64,000 nt of DNA from Phocoena phocoena (lineage: Eukaryota > Chordata > Mammalia > Artiodactyla > Phocoenidae). Below the pieces are notes generated by a model. It did no database searches and had not been told where the DNA came from. It was given only the letters and a program-made list of their open reading frames with translations. This document shows positions 43,778-54,986 of this stretch, one piece after another (positions within the stretch are counted from its first letter, which is position 1; each line of letters opens with the position of its first letter). Location: contig NC_089230.1 of assembly GCF_963924675.1 (NCBI RefSeq), forward strand, positions 3,225,001 through 3,289,000, written 5' to 3'. The position numbers were made by a program, and so were the translations under genes.

Positions 43778-44189
43778 AAGTTCTTCTTCAAAGTCGTCTA
43801 CCGTTGCATTCTTGGTGTCAAAAACAATGGTTCTCTCATTTAGAAAAGGAGAGAAAAGCAGAGGCCACGGGTGTCACACGTGAGGCAGATGGGGTGCGCT
43901 TAGACGGCCCAGCTCATTCCTGTGCCAGTGTAGGGGGTGTAGGGGAGGGAAGTTCAAGTTGCCTCCTCCTGCCTAGGCCGGGTAGGAAGGGGAGTCCCCT
44001 CAGGCTAATAACTGCACCTGCATGCGTGGAGCAGTGTGTGGAGGCAGGGAGATGATGAACACCCCGTCCAAAGGCATCCTGTGAATGGGACATGCAGCAC
44101 AGGCAGCCCATGAAGACGTCCTGGGAACGTTTTATGTACAATGTCCATTTTGAGCGATTCACCGCATGAACTCTCTCATAATTTTGCAC
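43778..44189. other. unique sequence, no gene seen
   Basis: Composition is mixed. Opposing short frames at 43804-44055 (plus) and 43914-44189 (minus) have no domains. Confidence 0.35.
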
Positions 44190-44335
44190 ATTATTTACTC
44201 ATTCAAAGATTTATTAAATTCCTACTTTGTTCCAGCATAGGTCGCGTGCTGAGCGTTTAAAGGTGAGCAAGACTCATTTCTACCTTCATAAAGCTTCTTG
44301 TCTAGTACAGAGACATAGACATGAAAATAGTTTTA
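44190..44335 (-). mobile_element. L2 LINE 3'-end relic, antisense
   Basis: TTTACTCATTCAAAGATTTA, TTCCTACTTTGTTCCAGCAT and ATAAAGCTTCTTGTCTAGTA follow the antisense L2 3' end closely. Confidence 0.7.
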
Positions 44336-44769
44336 AAGATATTTTTAATTTTTTTCTTTCTCACAGCCGCCCTCCTGTATTTAGTTGTGGATGTGATTAG
44401 TACTGGTTCCGTAGGGACACAGAGACATGACGGTGAAGTTAGATGTATGACTTTGGAGCTGGGCCAGAAATACATGTCTGAAGGCCCTTACACATAAGAA
44501 AGAGTTGAAATCATGGGAGGAGTCGAGATGACCCAGCGAGAATATGTGTAATGACAAGAGAACAGAGCAAGGGTGTAATTTCAGAGATGTTAAGTGCCTG
44601 AATGATGAATTTTGGGAGGTTACCAGTTTATATTGAGATGACTCATCTGGTAAGACGGGCTGCACTGTAAAAAATATGCCCCTTGGTGCCACTAAATGTT
44701 GGTTTCAAAAGGTGGAATATTATCAAGTTCGATCATTCCTTCCATCTATGACTCAAGCAAGTTGTAAGT
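44336..44769. other. unique or decayed L2 sequence
   Basis: Phrases such as GGGAGGAGTCGAGATGACCC and AGAGCAAGGGTGTAATTTCA hint that the L2 on either side once continued through here. No gene was seen. Confidence 0.35.
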
Positions 44770-45065
44770 ATCTGTCATATCTTCAACGTCATGCCAGACA
44801 CAGTGGTTACCTCCACCATAAAACCAAGCCCTGCCCTCTTGAGATTTATAGTTTATTTGCCAAAATAAATCTAACCTGAAACAACTGAAAAATTCTATGG
44901 GATGCTGTAACGAGGGTCGCCGTAAGCAGCTGGACGATACGCTGAACAGAATTAACTGAAAACCGTGAAATCAGGAATGGCTTTACAGAGAAATTGGGAT
45001 GAACGGGGTCAGGTCAAGTAGGTAGAACTTGGACAGGGAGAGGGGATTCCAGGTAGAACATGCTG
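44770..45065 (-). mobile_element. L2 LINE relic, antisense
   Basis: CATGCCAGACACAGTGGTTA, AAGCCCTGCCCTCTTGAGAT and TTATAGTTTATTTGCCAAAA open it; AGAACTTGGACAGGGAGAGG and GGATTCCAGGTAGAACATGC close it, in L2 reverse order. Confidence 0.7.
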
Positions 45066-45069
45066 GATC

Positions 45070-45690
45070 AAATCCCTTTTTAAATTGTATTGAGGTAACA
45101 TTGATTTATAACATTATTTAAGTTCCATGTGTGTGGCATTATATTTCGACTTCTGTATACAACACAGCGTGCTCACCAACAGGTTCCACCATCCCCATAC
45201 AGTTAATCCCCTTTACCTGTTTCACCCTCCCCTCCTCTTCTGCCCCTCTGGTAACCACTACTCTGTTCTCTGTATCTGCGTGTCTATGTTGCTTTGTTCA
45301 CTTATTTTGTTTCTGTTTGTTTATTAGTTTGTATATTCCATGTACAAGTGTACGGTATTTGTCTTTCTGCATCTGACTTAAATAACTTAGCACAATACCC
45401 TCATGGTACATCCATGTTGTCACAAGTGGCAAGATTTCATCTTTTCTGAGTAGTACTCCACTGCATATATATGTACCACATCTTCTTTATCCATTCATCT
45501 GTTGATGGGCACTTAGGTTGTTTCCCTGTCTTGGCTGTTGTAAATAGAGCTGCAGTGAACATGGGGGTGCATGTATCTTTTCAGATTAGTATTTTTGTAT
45601 TCTTTGAATAAATACCCAAAAGTGGGGTACCTGGATCATATGGTAGTTCTATTTTTAAATTTTTGAGGAGTCTCCATAGTGTGGCTTAAA
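45070..45690 (-). mobile_element. old L1 LINE 3'-end fragment, antisense
   Basis: The antisense 3' UTR and ORF2 end are recognisable by TAAATTGTATTGAGGTAACA, CCTCTGGTAACCACTACTCT, TATGTACCACATCTTCTTTA and ATCATATGGTAGTTCTATTT in order. It is more diverged than the L1 at 25176-27000. No frame survives. Confidence 0.85.
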
Positions 45691-47095
45691 CTCTTGAGCC
45701 AAAGCACAAGGATGGTGGGGGAGGGTAGAGACACCTGCCTTGCAGTCTCACACACGTGATACATACCTGAAAGCCTGTGTCTTTGAAGCTAAGCTTTAGG
45801 GCATAGGCCTCATCGACACAGGCCCCTTCTAAGGCTTGTTACCTAATTTTGGAGTCATAATTCTGTAATGTTTTTCTTAAGGACTATCCCCATGATTTTG
45901 TAAGCTCCAGGCCTGACCAACCTGGATAGATCCCTGGTCACACCTTCGTGGGAGCCCTTCCCAAGGCTCCCAATTCAGATTGTCCTTTATGTGTTTCCAT
46001 GCCAGCCTCTCCTAGCAGGAAAGCTTTTCACTTCATCATCTGAGTATCACTGTAGGGGCCTGGTAGAAAGTTCACTTAACAGGTATTTCAGTCCAGATGA
46101 CCCTAGAGCCAGGTCCAAGTTGTGAAGTGTTGAAAGTGATAGTGGCTATATTAGTACCTCCTCAGCTTGGGGATCAGAGCTGATGGAGTAGGCAGGGGGG
46201 AGCCATTTTGAATTGCTGGGTGTGGAGTGGAAGTCGTGTGGGAAGAAATGAACCCCACAGCAGGCTGCAGATGGCAGGGCGATGAGAGAATCAAGGGCAG
46301 GGGAGGAGAGGCTCAACCCGAGCACTGGCAGAGGTTGTCCCGTGGTATCTGGCACTGCTTATAACTTTTGGACTCTGGTAGTACAGATCTTTTTGTTCAA
46401 CATAATTATCAGTGACCATGAGACTCACCTTCATCCGTCCCTTCTCTGCGTGCCCTTTTCCACTGTTGGTACCGTAACTGCCCACTTTAGCGCCTACTGG
46501 GTCACCTGTAGGAGAGGCCGTCTTATTCAAGACCCTAAAAGACCATTGATAGAATACCGAAACCAGAAATAACTGTCCTTTAGACAGGCTTTCATTTTGA
46601 TCTTTAACGGGGGAACATGAAAGGCTTAAAGATTCAACCCTAGAAACATTTTTCCCATAGCTCTATGACAAAATATATATCAAGAATTATCTAGTAGAAA
46701 CATAGTGTTGATCTGGCTTGAAAATAAGTTTAAACTTGTGACTGCTTGAATCTTTGAATCAGGACAATTAATATGTCCTAGTAATTTAGCAATTTCTTTG
46801 TATCCAAACAAAATATCGCCTTAGAGTTCCTTAGCCAAGCCAAAGTGGAACGATGAATGTGAAGAGGGGAGGGGGATGCTGTTGAAATGCCATTCACTTT
46901 GATGAAGCTGATGTGCTCAGGCTCCACTCTAGCCCCCTGCATGAGGAAGGTCTCTGCAGAAAGAGACAGCGGGTTTAAGGATTCCAGAGAACAGTTCAGG
47001 AAGCAGTGATGATGCAGAGATCTGAGCTGACCAGCTGACTACTAAAAACTCCTGTCTTTACAATGAGCCCCTGATCTGGTGTGATGGCTGTAGTT
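45691..47095. other. unique sequence, no gene seen
   Basis: No repeat family was recognised with confidence. An L2-like phrase occurs near 46280-46330. Frames at 46282-46572 (plus) and 46291-46530 (minus) oppose each other. Confidence 0.35.
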
Positions 47096-47190
47096 CTAGA
47101 CCAGGATCCAGGACAGGGAGACTCATCCCAGCTCCATCACAAGAGCCATTTCACCTCTCAGTAGCCGGTTGACTCATCATTGCCGTAAGA
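47096..47190 (+). mobile_element. possible MIR SINE fragment
   Basis: CAGCTCCATCACAAGAGCCA, TTTCACCTCTCAGTAGCCGG and TTGACTCATCATTGCC resemble the MIR core region. It is short and diverged. Confidence 0.4.
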
Positions 47191-48639
47191 GCAGTCGTGA
47201 CTCCCCTCTCTGCGTCCTCTCAGGCTGCTGCTGCCATACAAGTGGATTTAACTTGGTGCTGCAATCTGCAGATGTGGAGGACCCGCAATACTAACCACTG
47301 CACCCATTGCTCTGGGGCTACCGGACGGGACATGTGTTTCAGCTGTGCCTTGATCACTAATTGACAGTTTGACCAGGGACAAGTCCCTGCGCTTCCCTGA
47401 AGCACATCAAGCTACCACCAGGTACACAGACCATAACCCGCATCTTAAGTGGCAGGTGGAGTTGCAGCACACAGGTCACTCCTCGCTAACGCGATTCTGG
47501 CAGAGGCTCCGAGGCCCTGCCGGCCACACTGTGCGGGGTTTCCTTTGTGGCCAGAGGGGCTTTCGCTCCAGAACCCTGCGGGCAGCGCGGCTGCTTCCTG
47601 TAGGTGGCCCCAGATTTTTGGCCCCCGCCTGTCTGTATCCACCTCCCATGGCAGGGTTTCCAACCCACAGGGTGCAATTCCCCAGTTTCCTTACACCTTT
47701 ACCAGCAGACCGTCTCCAGGCTCCTGTGACATGACGCAGTCCATTATGAGAAGATGGAGCCTGGCTTAGGCAGCTCTCAGCCCCTGACAAGTCGCAGAAA
47801 AGACAGTCTAAGCTTTCTTTTCTCCTGCTCTCGTTCACGGCTCCCAGGATGATACCATCCTGCCTGGGGAATCGCGTGAGTAACTTGCGTTTAAAAATGT
47901 TCCTTAGCCTAGTTTTACAGAGCTATTAATCCTGGATTCTGAGTACATCTGCTCAGAAAGAAAGCCCCAGGGATCTCACTCTCACACAAGGAACGACTGA
48001 AATCTGCTCCTGGAAAAGCATAAATTCCAAGACCTCCCTCCGCCTTTGTCTTTAATACGTGCTCTCACAAGAACTAAGGCGAGTAGCCCGATGGAAGGCC
48101 CAGGGGAGCTGCAGGCCACACCACCAGCGAGGCGACCTGGTTACCGAAAGGAGGCATGGACTGCAGGCCAGGAACAAACGCCTGCGCTTCGGAGGGTCCA
48201 CACTTGAGGGTTCAGTACTGATGCTCCCAAGTTAGGACCTGTTTAGTAAGGACAGTAATATCCGTGGAAGAGGGACAGAGACATCAGGGTTAGGCCAGTG
48301 CTAACCTCATCTGACACAAGTCTAAAAAGAAAATCACCATCAATTTCTGAAGATCGTTAAAGATTAAGTGGAAAAATCTCCTAGTTAAGAAGACCGTAGG
48401 GGAAAAGTAAAATCTGGTGTGAACTGTACACACCGATGCTCACCGCACACTTACTGAATGGACGAACTAATTAACAGAGGGGTGCAACACGGCTCTGCGG
48501 ACTGAAATCCAAAACGGAAAGCATGTTTCCAAGCCGCTTCTAGGGAAGAACATAGCTGCTATCTGCCTTTTCCGTGAGAGGAGGAAAATGAGGTGAAGTA
48601 AGCTGTCACCAAGAAGCAGGACAGAGATTTGCCCTTAAA
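47191..48639. other. unique sequence, GC-richer at 47380-47640
   Basis: 47380-47640 is GC-rich with some CpG and open frames on both strands (for example 47369-47734 plus, 47476-47838 minus), but no domain or splice-bounded exon could be proposed. The rest is AT-balanced. Confidence 0.35.
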
Positions 48640-49068
48640 AATATATTTAAAAAATTTTAAAATAAAAGGGGGAGAGATAATTAGGAGTTCGGGATTAACA
48701 TATACACATTACTGTATATAAAATAGGTAAACAACAAGGACAGGGAACTACATTCAATATCTTGTAATAACCTATAATACTGACGAATATGAAAAAGAAT
48801 ATATATATATATAATATATATTTATAAATATATAAGACTGAATCGGAGAATTCCCTGGCAGTCCAGTGGTTAGGACTGCTGTGCTTCTGCTGCAGTGGGC
48901 ATGGGTTCTATCCCTGGTCAGGGAACAAAGATCCCATATGCCACACGGCAAGGCCAAAGGAAAACAAAAGCAAAAACAAAAAAACGGAATCACTTTGCTT
49001 TATACCCAAAACTAACAACATTGTAAATTAACTATACTTCAATTTTTTAAAATGGTTAAAAAAAAGTT
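48640..49068 (+). mobile_element. L1 3'-end fragment split by a SINE
   Basis: The plus-strand L1 3' UTR reads AGTTCGGGATTAACATATAC, then ACATTCAATATCTTGTAATA and a TA-rich site. It is interrupted at about 48846-48984 by a SINE and resumes with ATCACTTTGCTTTATACCCA to an A-rich end near 49068. The element is complementary in type to the L1 ends at 25176 and 43073. Confidence 0.88.
48846..48984 (+). mobile_element. short tRNA-derived SINE inside the L1 3' UTR
   Basis: The head reads GAGAATTCCCTGGCAGTCCA with an A-box-like GTGGTTAGGAC and a B-box-like GGGTTCTATCCC. The tail is (CAAAA)n-like. It is about 140 bp, close to head-plus-tail only. GAATC occurs on both sides (48840 region and 48987 region), consistent with a decayed target-site duplication. 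Confidence 0.88.
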
Positions 49069-52000
49069 TTGAAAAGGAACAGTCATCTCTAACCTCTGCT
49101 CTTCTGTGTAGGTTAGAAATCCTACCCAGGTAGTCATTAGTTTTGTAAGATTTTAAACCCACCAAAACATATAAACAAAAAGCCCTGGAAGCTGGCAGAG
49201 GTGGGGTGACCGGTGAAAGCACAGATCTACCCTGATTTTCTGTCCACGGCATCTTCTTTTTCACAGATTTTCATTCACTGCAGAAGCTAGATTAGAGCTC
49301 TAAATCGGAGACAGGCTTTGCAGGCTGCCAAGGGAATTCCAGTTTTGCGGTCTTTTTCTTTTTGCCAAAATTTAAATTGGACCATTAACGTTCCCATGGA
49401 GCCTCTTTTCACTAATTTTTATCATTAATAATCATATCCTCACTGAAATTAATTCAGCAACTCTTAGATGCTACTGGTTTAAATATAACTTTGATGATTA
49501 ATGTCATTAAAATATTATATTTCCATGTGAAGATTTTCAACTTTGCCCATGAATGAGGCAGCTTCACATGTGGTGGTGGATCCCAGGCTCTTCTTTCCCA
49601 GCCACAGGCCCGCTCTGAGCCACCACTTAAAGAGATGACTGCTATTTGCAGACTTTGGACAGAGGTGTGGGTTCTGCAAACACATGAGTGGAATCTGTCT
49701 TCTTGTGAGGTCGGGGAGCGGCCAAAATGGCCAAGTTCTGACACACGTGGGACAGAATGCCTTAACTCTGGGACCCAATGGATCAAACATCAAACATTCA
49801 AAAGTCTCTACTGACTTTGTACCTTGTTTCCCCATAATTTCTCGGTTATAGTTTTTATCCTGAGTTTTCTGTTACAAGGACCTGATTTCACAAAATCTAC
49901 CTTATTCACTTTTCATTAGCAAATAGGCAGAACACAGTCAGGAACTTTACTGTGTATTTACAATTGTTCACGAAGATTATGTTTTTGAGAAATGTAATGT
50001 TAATAAAATCTGAAACTTTAAAGCTACCTAAGCACGGACATTTAAAAATTTTCCAGCTAAGCACAGACATTTTAAAATTGTATATTTTTGAGTATGTATG
50101 AAAGAGTAGCGGGATGTCTGCCCCACTGCAGGGCTTCAAGAGCTATTTCTTCAACTGGGTGGACGCAAAAGACAAAAATACTATATAAGCATCTCACTTC
50201 AAGCTTTGCCCAGTAATGGAATCCGACTTGAATTTACTGACACCCTCACCTACCTAGTCTGCTGTATTCTCAGAATAATTAGATTATATAGTATCACATA
50301 AAGTAGAGAAAACAGAATACACAGAAAACCATAACGAGTGAGCAAACTGCTCTGCTCTGCTAGAAACCAAAAGCATTTGGTGTGTAAACGTTATGTTTGT
50401 CTTTCAAGGTCAAAGATTAAGAATATCTTCCAAATATACATATTTTCATTTTAAAACTGACTGCAACGCTTTAGTCATTTGCTAAATTTTCAGACTGTAA
50501 TACTCCCGAACTTATGATCATATTAAAATTTGCTTACCATAAAAGAGAATAATTACTATGAATGACTGTAAAATATTGAGTAAATAAAACATCTTCAAAC
50601 AATGGTAATACTTAGAAGAAAGAGAGAATATACACTGCTCCCCCTTTGGATGTGACTGTCACCCCCAAGTCGTCATTCTGACCATTGTAAATTACAGGGA
50701 AAGGATTTACCCTGTCTTTATAGGAGGGACTGTAGTTTACCCTGGATAACGATGAAAAGCTCTCTATTATGAAAAATGCAAGCTCTTCTAAATGTAGGAT
50801 AAACGATAGATTTAGAAAATAACTATTTCGCAACCCCCAAGGAAGTAATAAATCTAACAAGGATCAAAAATGGGTTCAAAACAATTAGATGAAAGCTGCT
50901 GAAGAACAAGATATCCTCTAGGCACCCCATAAAATAATCACTCCACAAATTACTTATTAATTGCAAATAGTAAAACCAAACCCATACAATGGGGGATCCC
51001 ATGATCACGACTTAACCAAGTCATGGGACAGAGCATCGTGACAGTGCGAGGTGGACAGTGTCACCTAGGAGGTGTCCTTGCCTGAACAGCTCACTCGATC
51101 AAGCCTTCAGACCAAGGTCACCGCTCACCTATTTGCACCTATTTCCCATTTCCTGCCTGGTATCCAGGTACAATTATTAATAAGGGCCCTTTTTACTCTC
51201 ACAGGTATTCCAGTTAGGAGGATAAGTTATATGGTTATCCTGTTGAAATCTAACTTCTAGTAAACAGGAAATACAAGTTAGAGAAGAAGAAGCAGTTAAA
51301 TGACACTATGAGGAAACGATCAGTAAAATCCAGAAAGTGGAACATTCTACAAAAGAATTGGCCTGGTTTCTTCACAGCTTCAATGTTGTGAAAATGAGGG
51401 GAGTGTAGGGAACCAGGGCACGAGGCTTTATTGATTAAAGGCACTCAGGACTCGTAACAACCAAAATGCAATGCATGGACCTTGATTGGATCTGGGTTTG
51501 GAATAACAAAAAATAAAAGTTGCTATAGAAGACATTAAGGAATAATTGGGGAGATTTGATTTTAGATATTAGAGAATAATAATTACTATCATTTTGTGAA
51601 ATTTATGTGAAAGGGAGATAGTATTGGCTACTATGTTGGAAACTCACTAGTTGACTCTCACACATAACCATATGGTTGTATATATATCACTCAGGACTGC
51701 TGGACATACTACTACTTGGCTCTACCATTCTGGGGAAAACTCCATTGGCCCAGATGGGTAAGCAAATGGCTAACGAGACTGACAAAATCTCCTCTCCAAT
51801 TTTTGGATGAGTTAAGAGGTATTTCAATGCAATCTAGTTATAGAATATTCCTGGTCAAGAGTTCTCTTTTGACCGTGTTGAATTCACCAACTTTTTATGA
51901 GCAAGGGCTTCAGATGAACATTGAGAACGTAAAAGCTAAGGAACAGCAAAACCCAAAAAACGAAATACATAGTGTAGCTGCAGGGCTGATCCAGAGGACA

Positions 52001-52920
52001 ATGTGAATGAGTGTCGGGAGTGGAGGACTACAAGACAGTATTCTTTTTGACCTCAGTTGTGTACCCAGGTCACTATAAGTAAGGACATTCCCCACACAGG
52101 AGAGGAATGAATGTCAGAGACGCAGTCTGCTGAACTCAGCTGACTGCATCGCTCCATCTTCACCCCCTGGAAGCCCCCCGCCCCCTGCGATGTCCCATGA
52201 AGACCCCTGAGTGGCCAGCACAGCCCATACTGGGCGCCGCTGTATGGCAGCCGATGAGGGTCACGGGCAGTAAAATCTCTGCTGGAAATGCATTTCTTTA
52301 GACAGCTTAATGGCCAAGTGAATGTGCAAAGGACAGAAGGGTTAGAGAATTTCCAGAGGGAAGAACAAAAGAAAAGTGGAGGGGAGCAAACAGAGAGACG
52401 AGGGCGTCGGCAGCCACCCTCCAGAGGGGGTGCCTTGCGTCAGGCTCTTAAGAACCACCTCCAGGAAAGTCAGTTCAGGCACCTCGAGATGACAGGAACA
52501 ATAGCTGGCAGAGTGGGCTACGGAGATGCAGAAAAATTAACTCCCTTTTTGACATCGAAATGACAGTTCTGTTTTGACAGAGCTCTAAAATAAGCTCATG
52601 TCACATAAGGTTTTCTTTTATAATAGAGTATCTATATAATTTTAATTTTTTCTATTATAGGATTGTGTGCGGCTCAAAACAATAGGCAAATTCATGTTTA
52701 TTCATTAATAATTTTGTAGACCATTTTCATTAGCACTGTAAGTTCCTTATTCCAGAAAGTTTCACTTACTCCCAATTATTTATGCAATTCAATGATAAAA
52801 TCATTACTTCACTTTAGACCTGCCCTTTAAAGTGCAATGATCTCTGGCAGAAATCAATTCTCAGAGGATCTTATTGTTTCAGTATTAGGTTGCCTTTTGG
52901 CTAAATGAGAAGTTCATTCT
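49069..52920. other. long unique stretch, no gene or repeat recognised
   Basis: About 3.9 kb is AT-rich with few repeat-like phrases. The 96-codon plus-strand frame at 51716-52006 is the best-looking one, but it matches nothing I know. A GC-richer purine-rich patch lies at 52330-52450. Like 37291-40494, the shortage of repeats is mildly notable. Confidence 0.35.
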
Positions 52921-53034
52921 TGTGAGTGTTTGAGTGTGTGTGTGAGCAAGTGTGAATGTGCACGAGTGTGACTGTAAGTGTGGGTGCATGTGCATGTGTG
53001 AAGGTGAGGGTGAGTTGTGGGTGTGAGTGTGCAG
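52921..53034 (+). repeat. degenerate (TGTGAG)n / GT-rich minisatellite
   Basis: About 114 bp of TGTGAGTGT-type units has many substitutions, including a TGCATGTGCATGTGTG block. Such alternating purine-pyrimidine DNA can adopt left-handed form. The degeneracy suggests an old repeat. Confidence 0.85.
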
Positions 53035-53064
53035 AGTGGAATTGCATTATCATAAACGAGACAC

Positions 53065-53285
53065 TGGGTTGTGGAGGCAGCTCAGGTTTGGGATCCTGAC
53101 TCTGCCACTTACCAGCTTTGAGTCACTGGGCAGGTTTTAATTTTTGTGAGGCTCTGTTTTTGGATCTGTAAAACAAAAATTATACCTATTTTACACACGA
53201 TTTTTTGAAGGTAAAATGGGGTGATATGAGTAAGATGTCAATTCCAGTACCCGGCCCATAATAAACACTTAATAAATTCAAATTA
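53065..53285 (+). mobile_element. MIR SINE relic, nearly complete
   Basis: It keeps CTGACTCTGCCACTTACCAG, TTGAGTCACTGGGCAGGTTT, GGATCTGTAAAACAAAAATT, and CCAGTACCCGGCCCATAATA with AACACTTAATAAATTC. This is the clearest MIR in the window. Confidence 0.85.
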
Positions 53286-54029
53286 CTGTTATTTTGTGCA
53301 TATTTCTTTTTCATTAGATATATTTGATGTAGAAATCTTTCAAACAGGTCTTTATTCTCTTTTAACATTGGAGAGCTATAAACAGAAGTTAAAATGCAAA
53401 ATGCCAGCCTTTGGCCCACGTATCTAAATGCCTATCCTTAGCTCTGTTTGCAACTTGGTGGAGCCATTGGCTAGCTCAGAAGTAGCTGGCCACTTTCCTT
53501 AAAATCACGAGTAATGGGGTGTGTATCCCTGATGGGGTGGGTAGGCAGGGACACCCGAGGAGGAGATCCAGCAGCAGGCCTGATGAGAGCAGCTTTCACG
53601 TGGTACTAATGATTTGTAGTTGCTTAAAGTGCTGTGAGTCTCAGTCTTCTCATTGGTAAATCTCATCAGGTAGGATGGTGGGGATCCACTCAGCTGATGG
53701 AGAGCAGTGTCTGGTGCTGGGTGAACTCCAGGGCACCATGGCTGATCTCACCCCCATGCTATAGTGTGCTGTAGCTGAGAGGAATAGCAAGGGGAAAAAA
53801 CTGTCCTCTTGTCAAAAGACCTTGCATTACATTTTTATTTCTGATGACAGGATTTTTGAGTCTGTAAAATGGAATTTTATCGTCTTCATAGTGAATGATT
53901 CCTTTTCTTATAAGGCCTGTGCCTCGTGATAGTTCTTATTCATTAAATTACTGTAAAAAGATGACATTGATTTTTTGAACTATCAGCCATCTGGGCCCAG
54001 CCCTAAAATAGATTATTCCTGTTGGTGCC
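53286..54029. other. unique sequence, possible weak MIR
   Basis: 53620-53740 (CTGTGAGTCTCAGTCTTCTC then ATTGGTAAATCTCATCAGG) may be another decayed MIR on the plus strand. No gene was seen. Confidence 0.4.
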
Positions 54030-54986
54030 CCTACTTTTTGTATAGATTTTATTTTTTAGGGTAGTTAATAGGTTTATAGAAAAGTTGAGCAGAAAGAACA
54101 GAGCATTCCTTATATCCCCTCTTCTTCTCTTCTACTCCTTCCCTGCAAAGGTTTCCCTTATTACTAACATCTTGCTTTAGTGGGGCATATGTGTTACAAC
54201 TGATGAGCCAATATTGATACATTATTACTAATTGAAGTCTATAGTTTACATTAGGGGGGGTCACTCTTGATGTTGTACATTCTATGGCTTTTGCCAAATG
54301 CAAATGGTAGGTAATGCCATGTACCTACCATTACGATATAAAAGAGCATAGTTTTACTGCCCTAAAAATCCTCTGTGGCCCACCTACTCACCCCTTCCTC
54401 CTCCCTGGCAACCGTGATCTTCGCATTGTCTCCACAGTTTTTCCTTTTCCAGAATGTCTTGTAGTTGGAATCATACAGTATGTAGCCTTTATAGGTTGGC
54501 TTCTTTCACTCAGTAATACGCACTTAAAGTTTCTCCCTGTCGTTTTATAGTTTGATAGCTCATTTCTTTTTAGCGCTGAATAATATTCCATTGTCTGCAT
54601 GTACTAGTTTACATCCTGGTTGGTTCGTGGTTTTGGCAATTATTAATAAAGCTGCTATAAATATCCATATGCAGGTTTTTGTGTGAACCTAAGTTTTCAG
54701 CTCATTTGGGTAAATACCAAAGAGTTAGATTGCTGGATCTTATAGTAAGATTATGTTTAATTTTGTAAGAAACTGTCTACCAAAATAGCTGCACCATTTT
54801 GCATTCCCAATGTGATGAATGAGAGTTCCTGTTGCTCCACATCCTTGCCAGCATTTGGTACTGTCAGTGTTCTGGATTTTGGTTATTCTAATAGATGTGT
54901 AGCGACACAGTTATCATCTCATTGTTTTAATTTGCTTTTCCCTAATGACATATGATAATGAACATGTTTATTTTCAATCTGTATAT
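54030..54986 (-). mobile_element. older L1 LINE, left half, interrupted
   Basis: Antisense 3' UTR and ORF2 end of an L1MA-like element, with the same phrase order as 32360-32930. It stops at CAATCTGTATAT (54975-54986), where a younger L1 inserted, and resumes at 59060. A TATA-rich edge marks the break. Confidence 0.88.

Noticed and set aside
52921..53034. Possible CRISPR-like or telomeric repeat array
   Set aside because: Units are degenerate GT-rich minisatellite without spacers and do not match the vertebrate telomere unit; the genome is clearly mammalian.
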